From: Chrysomallon squamiferum
Taxonomy: Eukaryota > Mollusca > Gastropoda > Neomphalida > Peltospiridae
DNA: 64,000 nt
Direction: 5' to 3'
NCBI GenBank assembly: GCA_012295275.1
Contig: CM022670.1
Span: forward strand, 2,309,835-2,373,834
The notes beneath the pieces are model-generated. The model saw only the letters and a program-made list of their open reading frames with translations. It was not told the DNA's origin and searched no databases. The position numbers and the translations under genes were made by a program. Shown in pieces: positions 45,987-64,000 of the stretch (position 1 is its first letter; each line of letters starts with the position of its first letter).

Positions 45987-47725
45987 TCATGATACTCGTG
46001 TTAAGAAATAATTAGGATAGAATCGAAGTCCTTCTACTGTCTCATCTCTGCATACTCCTCCAACCTTCTCTGTTAATAATAACCTGTAATAATAATAGTA
46101 TAAAACAGTAGTAATAGAATAAAATAACAGTAGTATTAGTAATAATAATAGTACTGTAACTATAACAGTAGTAAAAATAATAAAACAGTATTATTAGTAA
46201 ATTATAATAAAATCTTAATAAAAATAGTAATAACATAAAACTGCTGTAGTAATACTAACAGTAGTAGTATTAGTAATAACAATATTTAACAATATTACAG
46301 AAATAATAATATTTATAACAACTTCAGTAGTAGTAAAGATAATAATAATTACAATAAAAAAAATATATATTATCATTGCTTCTACGTAAATAAAAAAAAA
46401 CAATGTTATTTCTACAACAAGTACCACTACTACAGTTCAAATTAACACTAATAATTATAATCAAGAGGACAAAACAAACCTTTCTTTCGCTAATATTACA
46501 GACACTCCTATGAGTTGTGCCATTTCTTCTGCTGTTAAGGAATTTTTTTTCTCCACCTTAAAATAAATAAATTATAGTTTTTAAAAAACAATTGTGAATT
46601 CAGGTATGAAAAGAAAAGCCATGATATCAAGAAAATAAGTTGTTAAATTTCAGCATAAAAAATAAACTTTGGAACATGCTACACATTTCTGACAAATGAT
46701 AAAGTAAAAAGCATGTTTGTTGGAATGTTATGCACAGTTTCTGTTTTTGCTAATTATTAATAATTCTGAATTTAAAAAAAAAAAAAATGTAAAAAGTTCA
46801 GCATATCATCTAAAATAAATAAATATAAAAATAAAAATAAATGAATACCATAATAATAAGACAAAAATAAATAAATATGTAAATTAAAAAGTATGTAAGT
46901 AAAAAAGTAAATAAATAAAGAAAGAAAGAAATTAAATTTTTAAAATGAAATGTGATATTTGTGCAAAAATTTATTCAATCACATATGTGCCATTTTGTTC
47001 AGCTTTCAAATATCTATATATGCCATACATTTCAGTCACATGTGAAATGAAATCACATGCTCAAATGCCACCAACTGAAAAACCCCTCTATAACAATTTA
47101 TTCCAAGCCAATAAATAACAAACACACACCAATTCACTTGTCTTTGTAATCACTTCTTCCTCATTGTGAGTTTGAACCTGTAGCACCATCACACCACTGT
47201 CAAATGTACGTAACCTAATAAAATATTGTGAAAACAATGTTAATTAAAACACTCATCAATAATGTATTGTTAAACAAAGACAGATGTAGCTGACCCATTA
47301 TATAAAACATAAGTTGGCTGAATGTAAATATAATCAGACACAGAGGTACATTAGGATACTGTAACTGTAAAACATGGTGAAAAAAAAAACACCAAAAAAA
47401 AAAAAAAAAACCCACAGAGGATCAAGTCTAATATTTTATCTTTTATTTTTGTGTGTGTGTGTGTGTGTATTAATATATACACACACATTTATTTAAATCT
47501 ACCAAGCAGGACAGTTACACTCACAGTTGTAAGACTAGAAACACAAACATATCACACTGATAAAATTTGGTTTAGAATTATTACCTGACTGGTAATCGTA
47601 ATAACTCCATTAATTCACAGCTGTGTAAGAGATCTTCAGGCGACAACAACTGCAAATTTATGAAGTGAAGTAAAAAAAAAGATTAAATAAAAAATAAAGT
47701 CAACTTGCATATAACCTACCTAATA

Positions 47726-47756
<31 letters not shown>

Positions 47757-48813
47757 ATTTAAAAAAAATTAAAATAATTAAAATAAATATAGAAGAAAAA
47801 AAGAAAATTAAAAATAAGAAAAAAAGATTAATCAGTAAATAATATAAATCTTGTAAAGTACAGATCAAAGATAAAAATATTATAGTACATATCCATTCAA
47901 GATATTATAATGAATAAAAATGTACTTCTGATTATAATGATGAGTCAATACACAAAAGAATAATGTAAAAAAATATTCAATAATTTTGTTAAGCACACAA
48001 ATACTACCATGTGTAAATTTGCTAATTTTGTTTACTTTTGCTTTATACCAAGATAATCAATAAAGAATTGTTTGCTGTGATAACCTCACAAGAGAAAGGA
48101 ACATAACAGAATAATAAAAAATAAAAATTAAATTATATATAGAATTATGGGAATAAGAATACTGAAGAAAAAATATTAAACAACTGAAAAGTGTTTTGTA
48201 AATGCTTGGGATAAGGTGACTTGAAGAAAAAGGTGCTATGTTGTGTTTTGGGTATTATTTATAACAAAGTATTTTGCACATACAGGGGTGTAAGCAAGCA
48301 TTAGTTAAAAAAGAGGAAAATTTCAAGTAACACAAAATTTAATATAAGATTTTCTTGCAGCAAAATGTATTTTTTTCAAGTACCATTTGTAACAATGCAG
48401 GAAAGCAGTGTGTAGTATCTTTGTGTTTCCTGTGTCAAGATTTCATTTCAGGTTCTTATGTTTTTAAAAAATCAGAATAAAAAATGAATAGGAGGAAACT
48501 ATTTTTTGAGGGAAGAAATATATTTCAAAAAGGGCAGATTTACGAATTTTGGTAGACACTATTGCTATGTCACTATTTTACAGTATTTTAGTAATTAAAA
48601 ACTCACCTCCATACCACGAGCTCTGTTCACCCTGCAGTACACATCAGTGAGTGTCATCATCCCACCAAACTCCTAAACACATAATAACAGTAACATTACC
48701 AGCAGTAGTACCAGTAGTATCGTAATAGTAGTAATAGTACTAGTATTGTAGTAGGAATAGTATAATACTATTAATAGTCACAGTACAGTAGTAATGGTAG
48801 AAATAATAACAGC

Positions 48814-48850
<37 letters not shown>

Positions 48851-49205
48851 TAACTAAAACAACAATAACAATAATGATTTTATTACATGATGACAAAAAA
48901 AATAAGAGTAAAAATTATCCACATAATTATCACTGAGAAAGATAACTTCTTCTAGTGGTTACAGTGGAGACAACCTATTTACTTTAGACAGAATCTAATC
49001 ACTGAAAATAACAGACAAGTAACTAACCTCTATTGGTTTTTCTAACACTGACACCAGTTCACGAGCCAGGCTGGCGTAGTATTTGTCACCAGTTCCATGT
49101 GTCTCACGAGTCACTGGGTTAGGAATTCCCATACTCAGCAAATACGACTTGAACCTGACAGTCTGAATGAATGTGGAATAAATAAATTAATTAATTTAAT
49201 TAAAT

Positions 49206-49236
<31 letters not shown>

Positions 49237-52200
49237 AAAAGTAAAATAAATTTTTTTTAAAATAAATTAATTAAATTATATTAAAAAAAATTTTAAATAA
49301 ATAAAATAAAAGTAAAATAACTAATAAATAAATAAATAGACAAAAAAAAACACACACACCAAAATAATAACTAATAAACAAATTAATTAATTAACAAGCA
49401 GAGAGAAAAAAAACACAAAAAAACCTAACACATTGAAACAACTAATAAATAAATAAATTAAAAAACAAAAACAAAAAGCCAATGTGGTAACTTAATTTTC
49501 GTTTAAATGTATGTATCTTTCTAAAATCCTTTGCTATAATATATAAAATAAAATATAATTAATTATAAATAACAATTTATTCGGCACATACACACAAAGC
49601 AATCATAACTCATACATGAAACAATGTATGTATGTATGTGCCTACAAAAATGCTTTACACACACACGCACAGAAACACATATACAGATACTAGTTACCTC
49701 ATCTTCAGTTATGTCTCCTTGTTTCTCTTTTATTTTTGCTGCTATTGTCTTTGAGAGATTCACCATATCCTTAGCCTGTAAATTGAAACAATTTACTAGT
49801 TATGTAAAGAAGCAAAGATTTTATTGTCTATTCTTTGACCACATCTTTCAGCTGTTTAAACAGTCTGGCTAATTATATCAGTGGAGGTAAGTTTTGTGTT
49901 CATTTGTTTTACACACTATACATTAAGAAGCAAATTCAGTTATAGATATACAGCAATGCATACATACATCCATTATAAAATGCTGATACACATAATACAT
50001 ATTACATATATACATACAGTACACACACACACACACACACACATCACAAACATTACACACATACACACACAAATTTGAATTGGTTTTGTATTTAGTTTTC
50101 TTCTTGTAGTCTATATATTTACCTAAATAACATACTAGACAAAACAAAGTAAATCTGGGTTTTTCAGTCAATAATTTACCTTCTCCATCAGTTTACTCAA
50201 ATCTTCAAAAGCACCAGAAATATTTTTACTAGTTGCTTTGTATTTTTCTTGAATTGATCTTTCAATACCAACTATACCAGGCCTGTGTCTTGGTTGCTGT
50301 AATCAATACAAAAAATATGTATATATTAATAATAATGACATCCACATGAAATATACTGTTTCTAATGTGAAGTTCGTTAACTGTTTTTATTAATCTGTTG
50401 ACCTGATTGAAAGTCTTACATTCTACATACATTTTGATACCGTGCAGTACATAGTACAAAATTAATCACTAAAATATTATTATGAAATATCAGTTATATT
50501 ACCATAATATTTTTTTGCTAAAATTACTATAATAATTTTTTTTTTCCCTTTTTTTTAAATAGGTATTTACTGATGCTAGAGAATAGTCATATTTAATTTA
50601 TATTAACTAAAAGGTTTGTTTATTTGGATATTTACTCCATTTTATTATGAAGATCTTTTACACAGTAATTTAATACTGACAATTACAGATTTTTTTTTTT
50701 TTAAATAAGTTCTCTGAACACGAATTAATAAAAACTGTATTCTCCATTGATTGCTGTCATTAATATTTTTCTATAATAAATTATTATTTGGAGAAGACTC
50801 AGAATTTAAAAAAAAATTTATGAATTTACATTTGAATTTTGTCTTAAAACTGTAATAAATTTTTTTTTTTTTTTTTTTTTTTTACCAAAAACAAATAATG
50901 TCTACTTGATTATTCAGGAGATATATAGAGTAATTCTAAATCATTATGACCTGAAAGTTGATTACAAAATTACCTTTGCTTCTGCTGGTAGCAGGCTGGC
51001 AGCTGGCTTTTCCCATCTTCTGTTCTTCAGTTCCTCTAAAAATGCTCGGTAAAACTAAGAAAGAAAAAAATATTTAAAAAAAAACTCCAATACAATATGG
51101 AAATACTTAAATCAATTTTTATTAGCTTCTAAAAATAATAATAATAATAATAAAAATATTAAAACAAAATAACAATAATATTAATAATATTGGAATAAAA
51201 TTCATTGAGATTTTAAAGTGAAATTCAAAGATAATATTTAGATATTTATACATACATTTATTCAACTGCATATGTGCCATTTTGTTTTCTTTCAAAATAT
51301 GTGTGTATATCATATATTTCAGTCAAATATGAAACACCTATATAAACTTTTGTTCTAACCCAATAATTATTGAATTAATCTTAAACAAGACTTAAATATG
51401 TGTGTGTGTGTGAGTGTGTGTGTGATTTATAATAATTAACAAGATTCTGGGCTTAATGAATTCATTATGGAGAAATAATCCTTAGAGCCTTCATATCTTA
51501 ACATAACTATACTAATATGGGAACCTACACTTCAAAAATCAATAAGAAATAATTTTCAAAATTTTACTCACTTCTCTCTGACCAGCCTCACGAAATGACA
51601 GACGTATATAACTATGACGACTGTGTGTTACAGGACCAGCTGGCTTGTTTGGTGCTGGTGAACTCAAATGTACAATGATTTTGGCACTGAAAAGAAGAAC
51701 ATGACAACTATTAAATTTGTTATTTTTTATTCAAAAATGTGGGGTTTTTTATTTAACTTTTTAACTAAAGAAAGAAAGAAAGAATTTTGTTGTTTTTAAA
51801 AAAGAATGCTATAGTTGTCTTCAGTTAGGCAACTTGAGGAATAATCACTATTAAATGTTTCTGTAATGAATTCCAGACTATTTAAAGAAACAAAAACATT
51901 TTTAAAAATTATTATTATTTCTATTTTTACCATCTTTAACATATATATTTATTATTATGTGATTAGTGAACAAAAGTGAATTTGATTGAAAATAAACAAA
52001 TAATTAATTAACTTCTATTTTACCTTTTAGCAAATCCTGAAGCTTGCTCTTCCAGGTGTATGACAAGCGACAGTGGCAATGCTATAACACAGTTCTAGAA
52101 ATAAAAACAAATTATTGAAAATAAAATAAAAAATAAATAGTTAGTGATATTAATAATAAAAATTATTTCGAAAAAATATATAAAATAATCACAAATATGA

Positions 52201-52504
52201 ATTTGGAATCATTATGGATACCTACATAATTTTAAAATAACAAATAATTTATTGTTTCTCCATAAAGTTAAGAATGTTCAGAAACGAATTAATTTACTGT
52301 CTGGTATATTATTTTGTTTTGTTTGGGGGGGGGTTAACATCATTAAAATTAAATCAATTTGTAATATATGAAAATTATATTGAAAATATTCTGTTTAAAT
52401 AAAACTCACCCTCTGTATGTGATCTTTCCAAATTAATCTGTGTGTTGTAAGAGATAAAACACCATTTTCAAACGATGTCTGTAACATGAAAATATGCAGT
52501 AAGT

Positions 52505-52538
<34 letters not shown>

Positions 52539-53085
52539 GTTGATCAATATTAACACACTGAAAACATTCTGAAAACAATATATACATAACTTTAATTAAA
52601 AGCTAATCTTTAACCAGTCCCCAACATTAAAATTAATCTTTAACCTAACCCTCAGAGTCAGATGCTGAATACGGACGTTTTAGCAACTGTCAAAATTCAC
52701 ATATAAAGATATATGTCACTAGCACATGTGGCAGGAAAATTATAGGCAGGCTATACACCAAATAGCCTTCACGTTTATTTTTAAGAGGTATGAAACATTT
52801 ACCCTACTACAAAAATATTAATCTAGTCTTTCTGGTTGGCAGATTGAGTCTGGTGAAACAGAGCATTAATTTTCATCAATAGGTAGGCAACAACTTCGTG
52901 GAATGTGAAGTTGCGCTTTTTATTCTATTTATCTATTTTGTTGTTGATTTCTCAAACATAAATTAGTAATAAAATTAAATCTATAGTACTTTATCATTTC
53001 CATCATAAATTGCAACACCAGTTTGATGTTCGACTAAATTTTCTACACTTAGAAATGCATCATCAGTCCATTCCCACCTATCCAT
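45987..53085 (-). CDS. VPS36: ESCRT-II subunit VPS36 (complete, 13 exons)
   Basis: Part of ESCRT-II, which sorts ubiquitinated cargo into multivesicular bodies at endosomes. Exons: 53085-52990 (ATG), 52478-52410, 52094-52024, 51686-51572, 51054-50974, 50296-50180, 49775-49698, 49162-49028, 48672-48607, 47649-47585, 47214-47130, 46556-46480 and 46083-45987 (TGA). All phases close, giving 383 residues against 386 in human. The first five exons encode the GLUE domain, a split PH fold that binds phosphoinositide and ubiquitin ([26 protein letters not shown]). A helical linker follows ([19 protein letters not shown]), then the winged-helix EAP30 region ([62 protein letters not shown]). There is no NZF finger insert, as in other animals. 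The donor after 46480 (GTTTGT) is non-standard. Confidence 0.97.
46934..47117. repeat. Dispersed repeat, copy B (VPS36 intron)
   Basis: Same orientation and block order as copies at 45783-45955 and 51210-51366. It shares catatgtgccattttgtt with copy C and gaaat-acatgctcaaatgcc with copy A. Confidence 0.8.
49203..49460. repeat. A-rich TAAA simple-repeat block
   Basis: A-rich sequence with degenerate ATAA/TTAA units in the VPS36 intron between exons 49775-49698 and 49162-49028. Confidence 0.8.
51210..51366. repeat. Dispersed repeat, copy C (VPS36 intron)
   Basis: Collinear with the copies at 45783-45955 and 46934-47117: atttattcaa, catatgtgccattttgtt, tttcaaaatatgtg, atatttcagtc, then cccaataat. 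It lacks part of the middle block. Confidence 0.8.
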
Positions 53086-53299
53086 TTTATGTATTTATGA
53101 TTAATGTATTGTGACTGGTCTCCAATCGCTTTTAAGATATTAGCGTAGCAATGTAGGAAATTAGTATTAATAGACTGGTAAAGGCAAATAGTTTTGTTTT
53201 CTTCCTAGCAAGACGCATCAATTTATAAGCAATCGGTCTTTTAATCCGAAGGTTAAAGAAGTGTCGTAGGACGATCACGTATCGCAAGAAACGAGCAAA
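53086..53299. promoter_or_regulatory. Short bidirectional promoter, VPS36 / small mitochondrial gene
   Basis: Only 214 bp separate the two opposed start codons. The sequence is less AT-rich than the surroundings near the plus-strand start (gtgtcgtaggacgatcacgt). No TATA box is apparent for either gene. A shared housekeeping promoter is inferred from geometry. Confidence 0.6.
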
Positions 53300-55141
53300 A
53301 TGCTTTCGAAAGTCGTCCCTGTTAGCAGATCTTTGGCTTTAGTTAGCCGTAAGTTACATGTTTTGATACTTTTATTAGTTTCTGTGATATTTATTGTAAT
53401 TAAACCGGACAACTTTAAAAAATTAAGAGTTACGACTAACGTTGTAATTTGTCAAGCTGCGATTATTTTGTTGTCGTGCACATTACAATGTCGGATACAG
53501 TTTATTGTAATTAGTTTAAAAGCAAAAATAATTTTTCTGAATAATTATACATATATTTTATGAAGAACATATATATTTTTTGTTATCCATTGGAATGTGA
53601 AGTTTAAATGTTTGTAATTGTTCAAGTAAATTGTTCAAGTAAAATGTTCAAACTGACCTTTGACTTTGAGGCTTTGTTACTATTGGTGTCATATTGATAT
53701 TAATATTATTATGAGATGTTCATTCAAGGAAAAGTAATTTAATCATATAAAATATTTTATATAAGACAAAATCATTTAAATAATGGATCTCTGAAATTTC
53801 GCACTGTGTGACAATTACGTTTCCTAAGTTTCCAAAGGTCATGGTATGTCAGTATGATGTAATTTACCCATACTATTAAGTATTGTAGTAATATACTAAT
53901 ACGATTTATAGTCATACGATTTATTAATTTTAAGCTATTGCTTTGTCTAAAATTATAAAATAAATGTTTTTAGAATTTGAAAACATCTTTTTTATTTTTG
54001 TTACATATTAGTGACATAACCAGCTTGTTATTTCAGTTTAATTTAAGATAAACATTTGACAGATTTTGTTATTTTTACAACTAAAATTATTTAAATATGC
54101 TTTACTTCCTCAAAAGTATCAAATAATTTTATAAGCTAACTTATACCTAATCTGAATTTTGATTTCATGTGTATATAACATTTATTTATTAAATCCTTTT
54201 TAAAAATAATTGAAGATATATATAAATTTCACTGGCACATAATAATAAATTTGAACAATCTGAATGCATTCCAAGAGAATTCTGAAAAAAGAACATACTT
54301 TTCTCAAGTATTTTTTATTATTTGCTGTTTAACTTTCTAGGTTAAAAACAGGTATAATGTTGTAAAAACATATTACTTTAAAACAAGTCATTAGATGATT
54401 TTAATCTTTTTAAAAATGTGTGTTTCTCTTAGGTTTCCAACCAGCACGATGCATGAGTGCACACGCCCCAGCACACTGGAAATCTGATCGTGAGATTGCA
54501 GCAGAACATCAATGTACCATGGACTACATGCCTATTCCATCTGGATCTTGGCAAGAGCAGTATGATAAGACCAATGCCAAGTACAATGTGTATCTGGCTC
54601 TGGCCTCAATGGTTTTTATAGGCACAGTTTTTGCTGTAAGTTATGTTTTGAATGGTAACATTTATTTAAACCTCATCTGAAATTTTAGTTTTTCTGTTTT
54701 TCTTTTTCATAATTAGTTTTGTTTCGATTACATTTTAAAATGTTGTATCTTTAGTAAATGTATTTACCAAAAATTGGAATGATTACTGTTTTGGATGATA
54801 ATAAATCTCTTAATATTTTTCATTGAAATTGATACATTTTAGAAATCTAGTTTCAACTGAATTTTTAAAACAAATTTAAGTTTTCTTAGGCGAAGTTGAG
54901 TTACAAATAAGTTTCAGATTTAGTTTTTATGCTGTCATGAAATAAAATGGATTACTGTTAAAGTTTTTTTTCAGGAGTTGTTATAATGTTAGATTTATCA
55001 ATTAAACTAAAAACATTTATCAAATAAAACTATAATCATTGTGGATATTGTATATTTTTGTTGTTCATACAGGTCAAGAAAACCAATGCCATGTACCTGC
55101 ACTCACGTCCTAACTTGAAGAATTACCAGCCCCCACAGTAA
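53300..55141 (+). CDS. Small mitochondrial inner-membrane protein, prag01/COX7B-like
   Basis: Three exons: 53300-53348 (ATG), 54433-54635 and 55073-55141 (TAA), giving 106 residues with phases closed. The N-terminus is a basic, hydroxylated mitochondrial presequence (MLSKVVPVSRSLALVSRF). The middle has HQCTMDYMPIPSGSWQEQYD followed by KYNVYLALASMVFIGTVFA, a single membrane span, then a basic 22-residue tail (VKKTNAMYLHSRPNLKNYQP). The MPIPSGSWQEQY-to-membrane layout is that of the small family named after deltamethrin-resistance protein prag01, thought to correspond to a cytochrome oxidase VIIb-type subunit; that family link is from memory and should be confirmed. The segment from KYNVYLA onward is homologous to the N-terminal exons of the AIFM1 gene next door. 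AATAAA lies near 55369. Confidence 0.82.
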
Positions 55142-57275
55142 AATGTACCTCGGATTGAAAGACATTACGGCATGTTCAGAAGTGAATGCAGAGTGACAAT
55201 GAAGAATTAGACAAAACAATTGATTGTAATTAAGTGATATTTAAGTTGACATTATTTTGGGGTTTTAATCTCAATAACCAGCAAACAAACAAAAACTGTG
55301 TTTTTAATTCTTCACTTTTTTTTTTTTTTTTTTTAATGTAGTGTGTATACATTGTGGCGATAACCTTGAATAAAAAAAGAGAAAAGTTTTCAGTTTTTTT
55401 CTCTTTAGTTGACAGCAATATCTCAGTAGATCTGGTAAACTATTTTTTATTTTTAAAATCAGATAGGGTCATCGAATTTAAAAAAAAAATTACTTAAGTA
55501 TAATCAGATGATATTCTTGACTTGAGAAAAAAAAAGAGAAGCCTTTTTTATCGTTAATAGTGCATTATATTTGCTTATGCACACTTGGTTTAGATGAGAT
55601 TTGTGGACATTTTTAAAACTAGTAATGTCAGAATAAATGTATACATTAAATGAAATTTTATCTGCATTTTGTTACATTCTAATCTGGTAATTAACATCTT
55701 TATATTTATCTTGTCAGAATGTTTATTTAAAAACTTAATAAACTAGGTTTGAACTTTCTGATCAGTCTTAATTACTTTGAAAATAAAAATGTGCCTGTGT
55801 GCCAAATAATACTGACCACTACAATTACTGACATAGATGGTTAAATTACTTGACATTTAATTCAATCTTAGGTAACTAAACCAGTTGTTTCTTGTAAATT
55901 TGAAGAAACTTCTGTTAGTCACAGTTTGCTAGTACTAGCAGTTCCTGACAGCAAGAAGTGGCAAATAATTTCCTTAAAGATTTGAAATATGGTTTACAAG
56001 AAAATCTAATGCCATTGTCTCCTGGATTAATAGATTTGTCATTGGTAGTTGGACTAATAATTACTATTCGGCTTGTGCAAACAATAACAAACAGATAATT
56101 TATATACAAAATAATTTATTTTCTACAGTACAGTCAATTAGAAAAACAGGATTGTTCAGAGTGTGACATTATTTGCTAATCACAACAAATTAAACTACTG
56201 ATTTCTCTTACAAAATTCTATAATCTGTTTCAAACATAATATCCAGATAAATAGCTTGCTAGACTCTGGACACAAACATAGCTCTATCTGTTTAATTACA
56301 ATAATTTTTTGGTAAAATTTGAACTTGACTTTATATCCTTTTTCCAAAACTTCTTCCATGATTTAGCATATCTTATGTTAAAAGATTTATGTAATGTGTT
56401 TAGTGATTATAAAAAGAATAATAAAAAAAACCCACCATATTTGTCAAAACTTCTGAGGATTTACCAAATTAACAAGTACTATGATGTAGCTACTAATGAC
56501 ATTAAAGTTAGTGTAACAATATTATAAGCAGTTTCTATGTTCAACAGGATACATTTAATCATTGGTCTTTGAATAAAAAATGAAATAAAAAAGGTTTGTT
56601 TAGAATGATTATACAAGATCAAAAATGATAATTATTCTAGTAAGATCAATTTTCCCAAAGTACACAATATTTTGACCTGCAAAATCATTTAACATTAATT
56701 ATTTTTGTTGCAATTTTTATCACAGAAATACTTTTAGAGTTTTAGAAAAGTAATGCTGTTAAATTCTGGACCCATCCTTCCTCTCTGAAAAATATTCAGA
56801 TAACTGAAACCAATTTCTTACCAGAACCATATGATTTTTCTAATGTCACAATCTTAATTTTATTCAAAGTAAAATATTACTGAACTGAAAAAAAATGGAT
56901 AAAAGACATTAAAATAAATATGAAGAAATGGTTTTGTTTATGATTGCAACTTCATATAGAAAACAAAGAGGTAACTCTTATTATTAAAAACTGACACCTT
57001 ATAAACCCACGATTAATACATAAATAACTGCTTAAAAACTTTCATCTGAACTTACTTTTTTGTAGGTCCCTGCTATGGATTAAAATAAATTAATAATCCA
57101 ACTGACTTTCCTTCTATATAATATATATCAAAAATTTATAGAAATAATCTTAGTGCATTTAATGTATCAAAATTGTGTAAAATTTGTCAAAATATTCCAG
57201 TCGAGTAAATTCTTTGCGTGAGAATGTTTTTAAGAATTACACATTATAAAAAGATGCCTATTAAGTCCTTTGTTA
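55142..57275. other. Convergent 3' UTR region
   Basis: Holds the 3' UTR of the small mitochondrial gene (AATAAA near 55369) and, from the right, that of AIFM1. The two genes converge here, 2.1 kb apart. No exon was seen. Confidence 0.6.

Positions 57276-64000
<6,725 letters not shown>

Noticed and set aside
56309-56527. Plus-strand 72-codon frame in the convergent region
   Set aside because: AT-rich, lies in probable 3' UTR sequence, and has no splice sites or motif.

Overview
This is a 64 kb piece of an AT-rich animal nuclear genome. Genes are split into short exons (45-800 bp) with GT-AG introns, and the spaces between are full of microsatellites such as (GA)n, (GATA)n, (TTA)n and (ATTT)n. 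The gene set (a Cys-loop anion channel, a stanniocalcin-like hormone, ESCRT-II VPS36, AIFM1, AKAP17A, RARS1) is bilaterian. The repeat texture and the invertebrate-type stanniocalcin suggest a lophotrochozoan, most likely a mollusc. The species cannot be determined from the sequence alone.

Layout. 1-5961: mostly non-coding, with a decayed ubiquitin-protease finger fragment and one unexplained terminal-exon candidate. 5962-11550 (-): RARS1, N-terminal and catalytic exons only; the anticodon-binding exons are not present to its left. 11551-12493: head-to-head promoter shared with AKAP17A (+, 12494-14864). 14865-23487: non-coding, with a broken Tc1/mariner copy. 23488-32180 (-): a complete glycine/glutamate-receptor-like chloride channel in eight exons. 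35367-37363 (-): a small unrecognised gene. 39308-41813 (-): a four-exon stanniocalcin-like secreted protein with 11 mature cysteines. 45987-53085 (-): complete VPS36 in 13 exons. 53086-53299: short head-to-head promoter. 53300-55141 (+): a 106-residue mitochondrial membrane protein of the deltamethrin-resistance/COX7B-like type. 57276-64000 (-): AIFM1, whose 5' end lies beyond the window.

The most interesting observation is that the N-terminal membrane-anchor exons of AIFM1 are homologous to the second and third exons of the small mitochondrial gene next to it. They share the same intron position and phase and an identical 13-residue block just after the membrane helix, while the codons have diverged. 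So a respiratory-type single-span membrane module appears both as a stand-alone protein and as the anchor of AIFM1, in adjacent tail-to-tail genes. AIFM1 also carries an apparent one-base deletion in the exon before its conserved AGDA segment. Other points are the orphan gene, a 12-copy 41-bp minisatellite with splice-donor-like units, a dispersed 160-180 bp repeat found three times in VPS36, and the missing RARS1 3' exons.

All exon boundaries were read by eye from splice consensus, reading phase and recognised family sequence. For the seven named or classified genes the phases close across every junction, apart from the AIFM1 frameshift.
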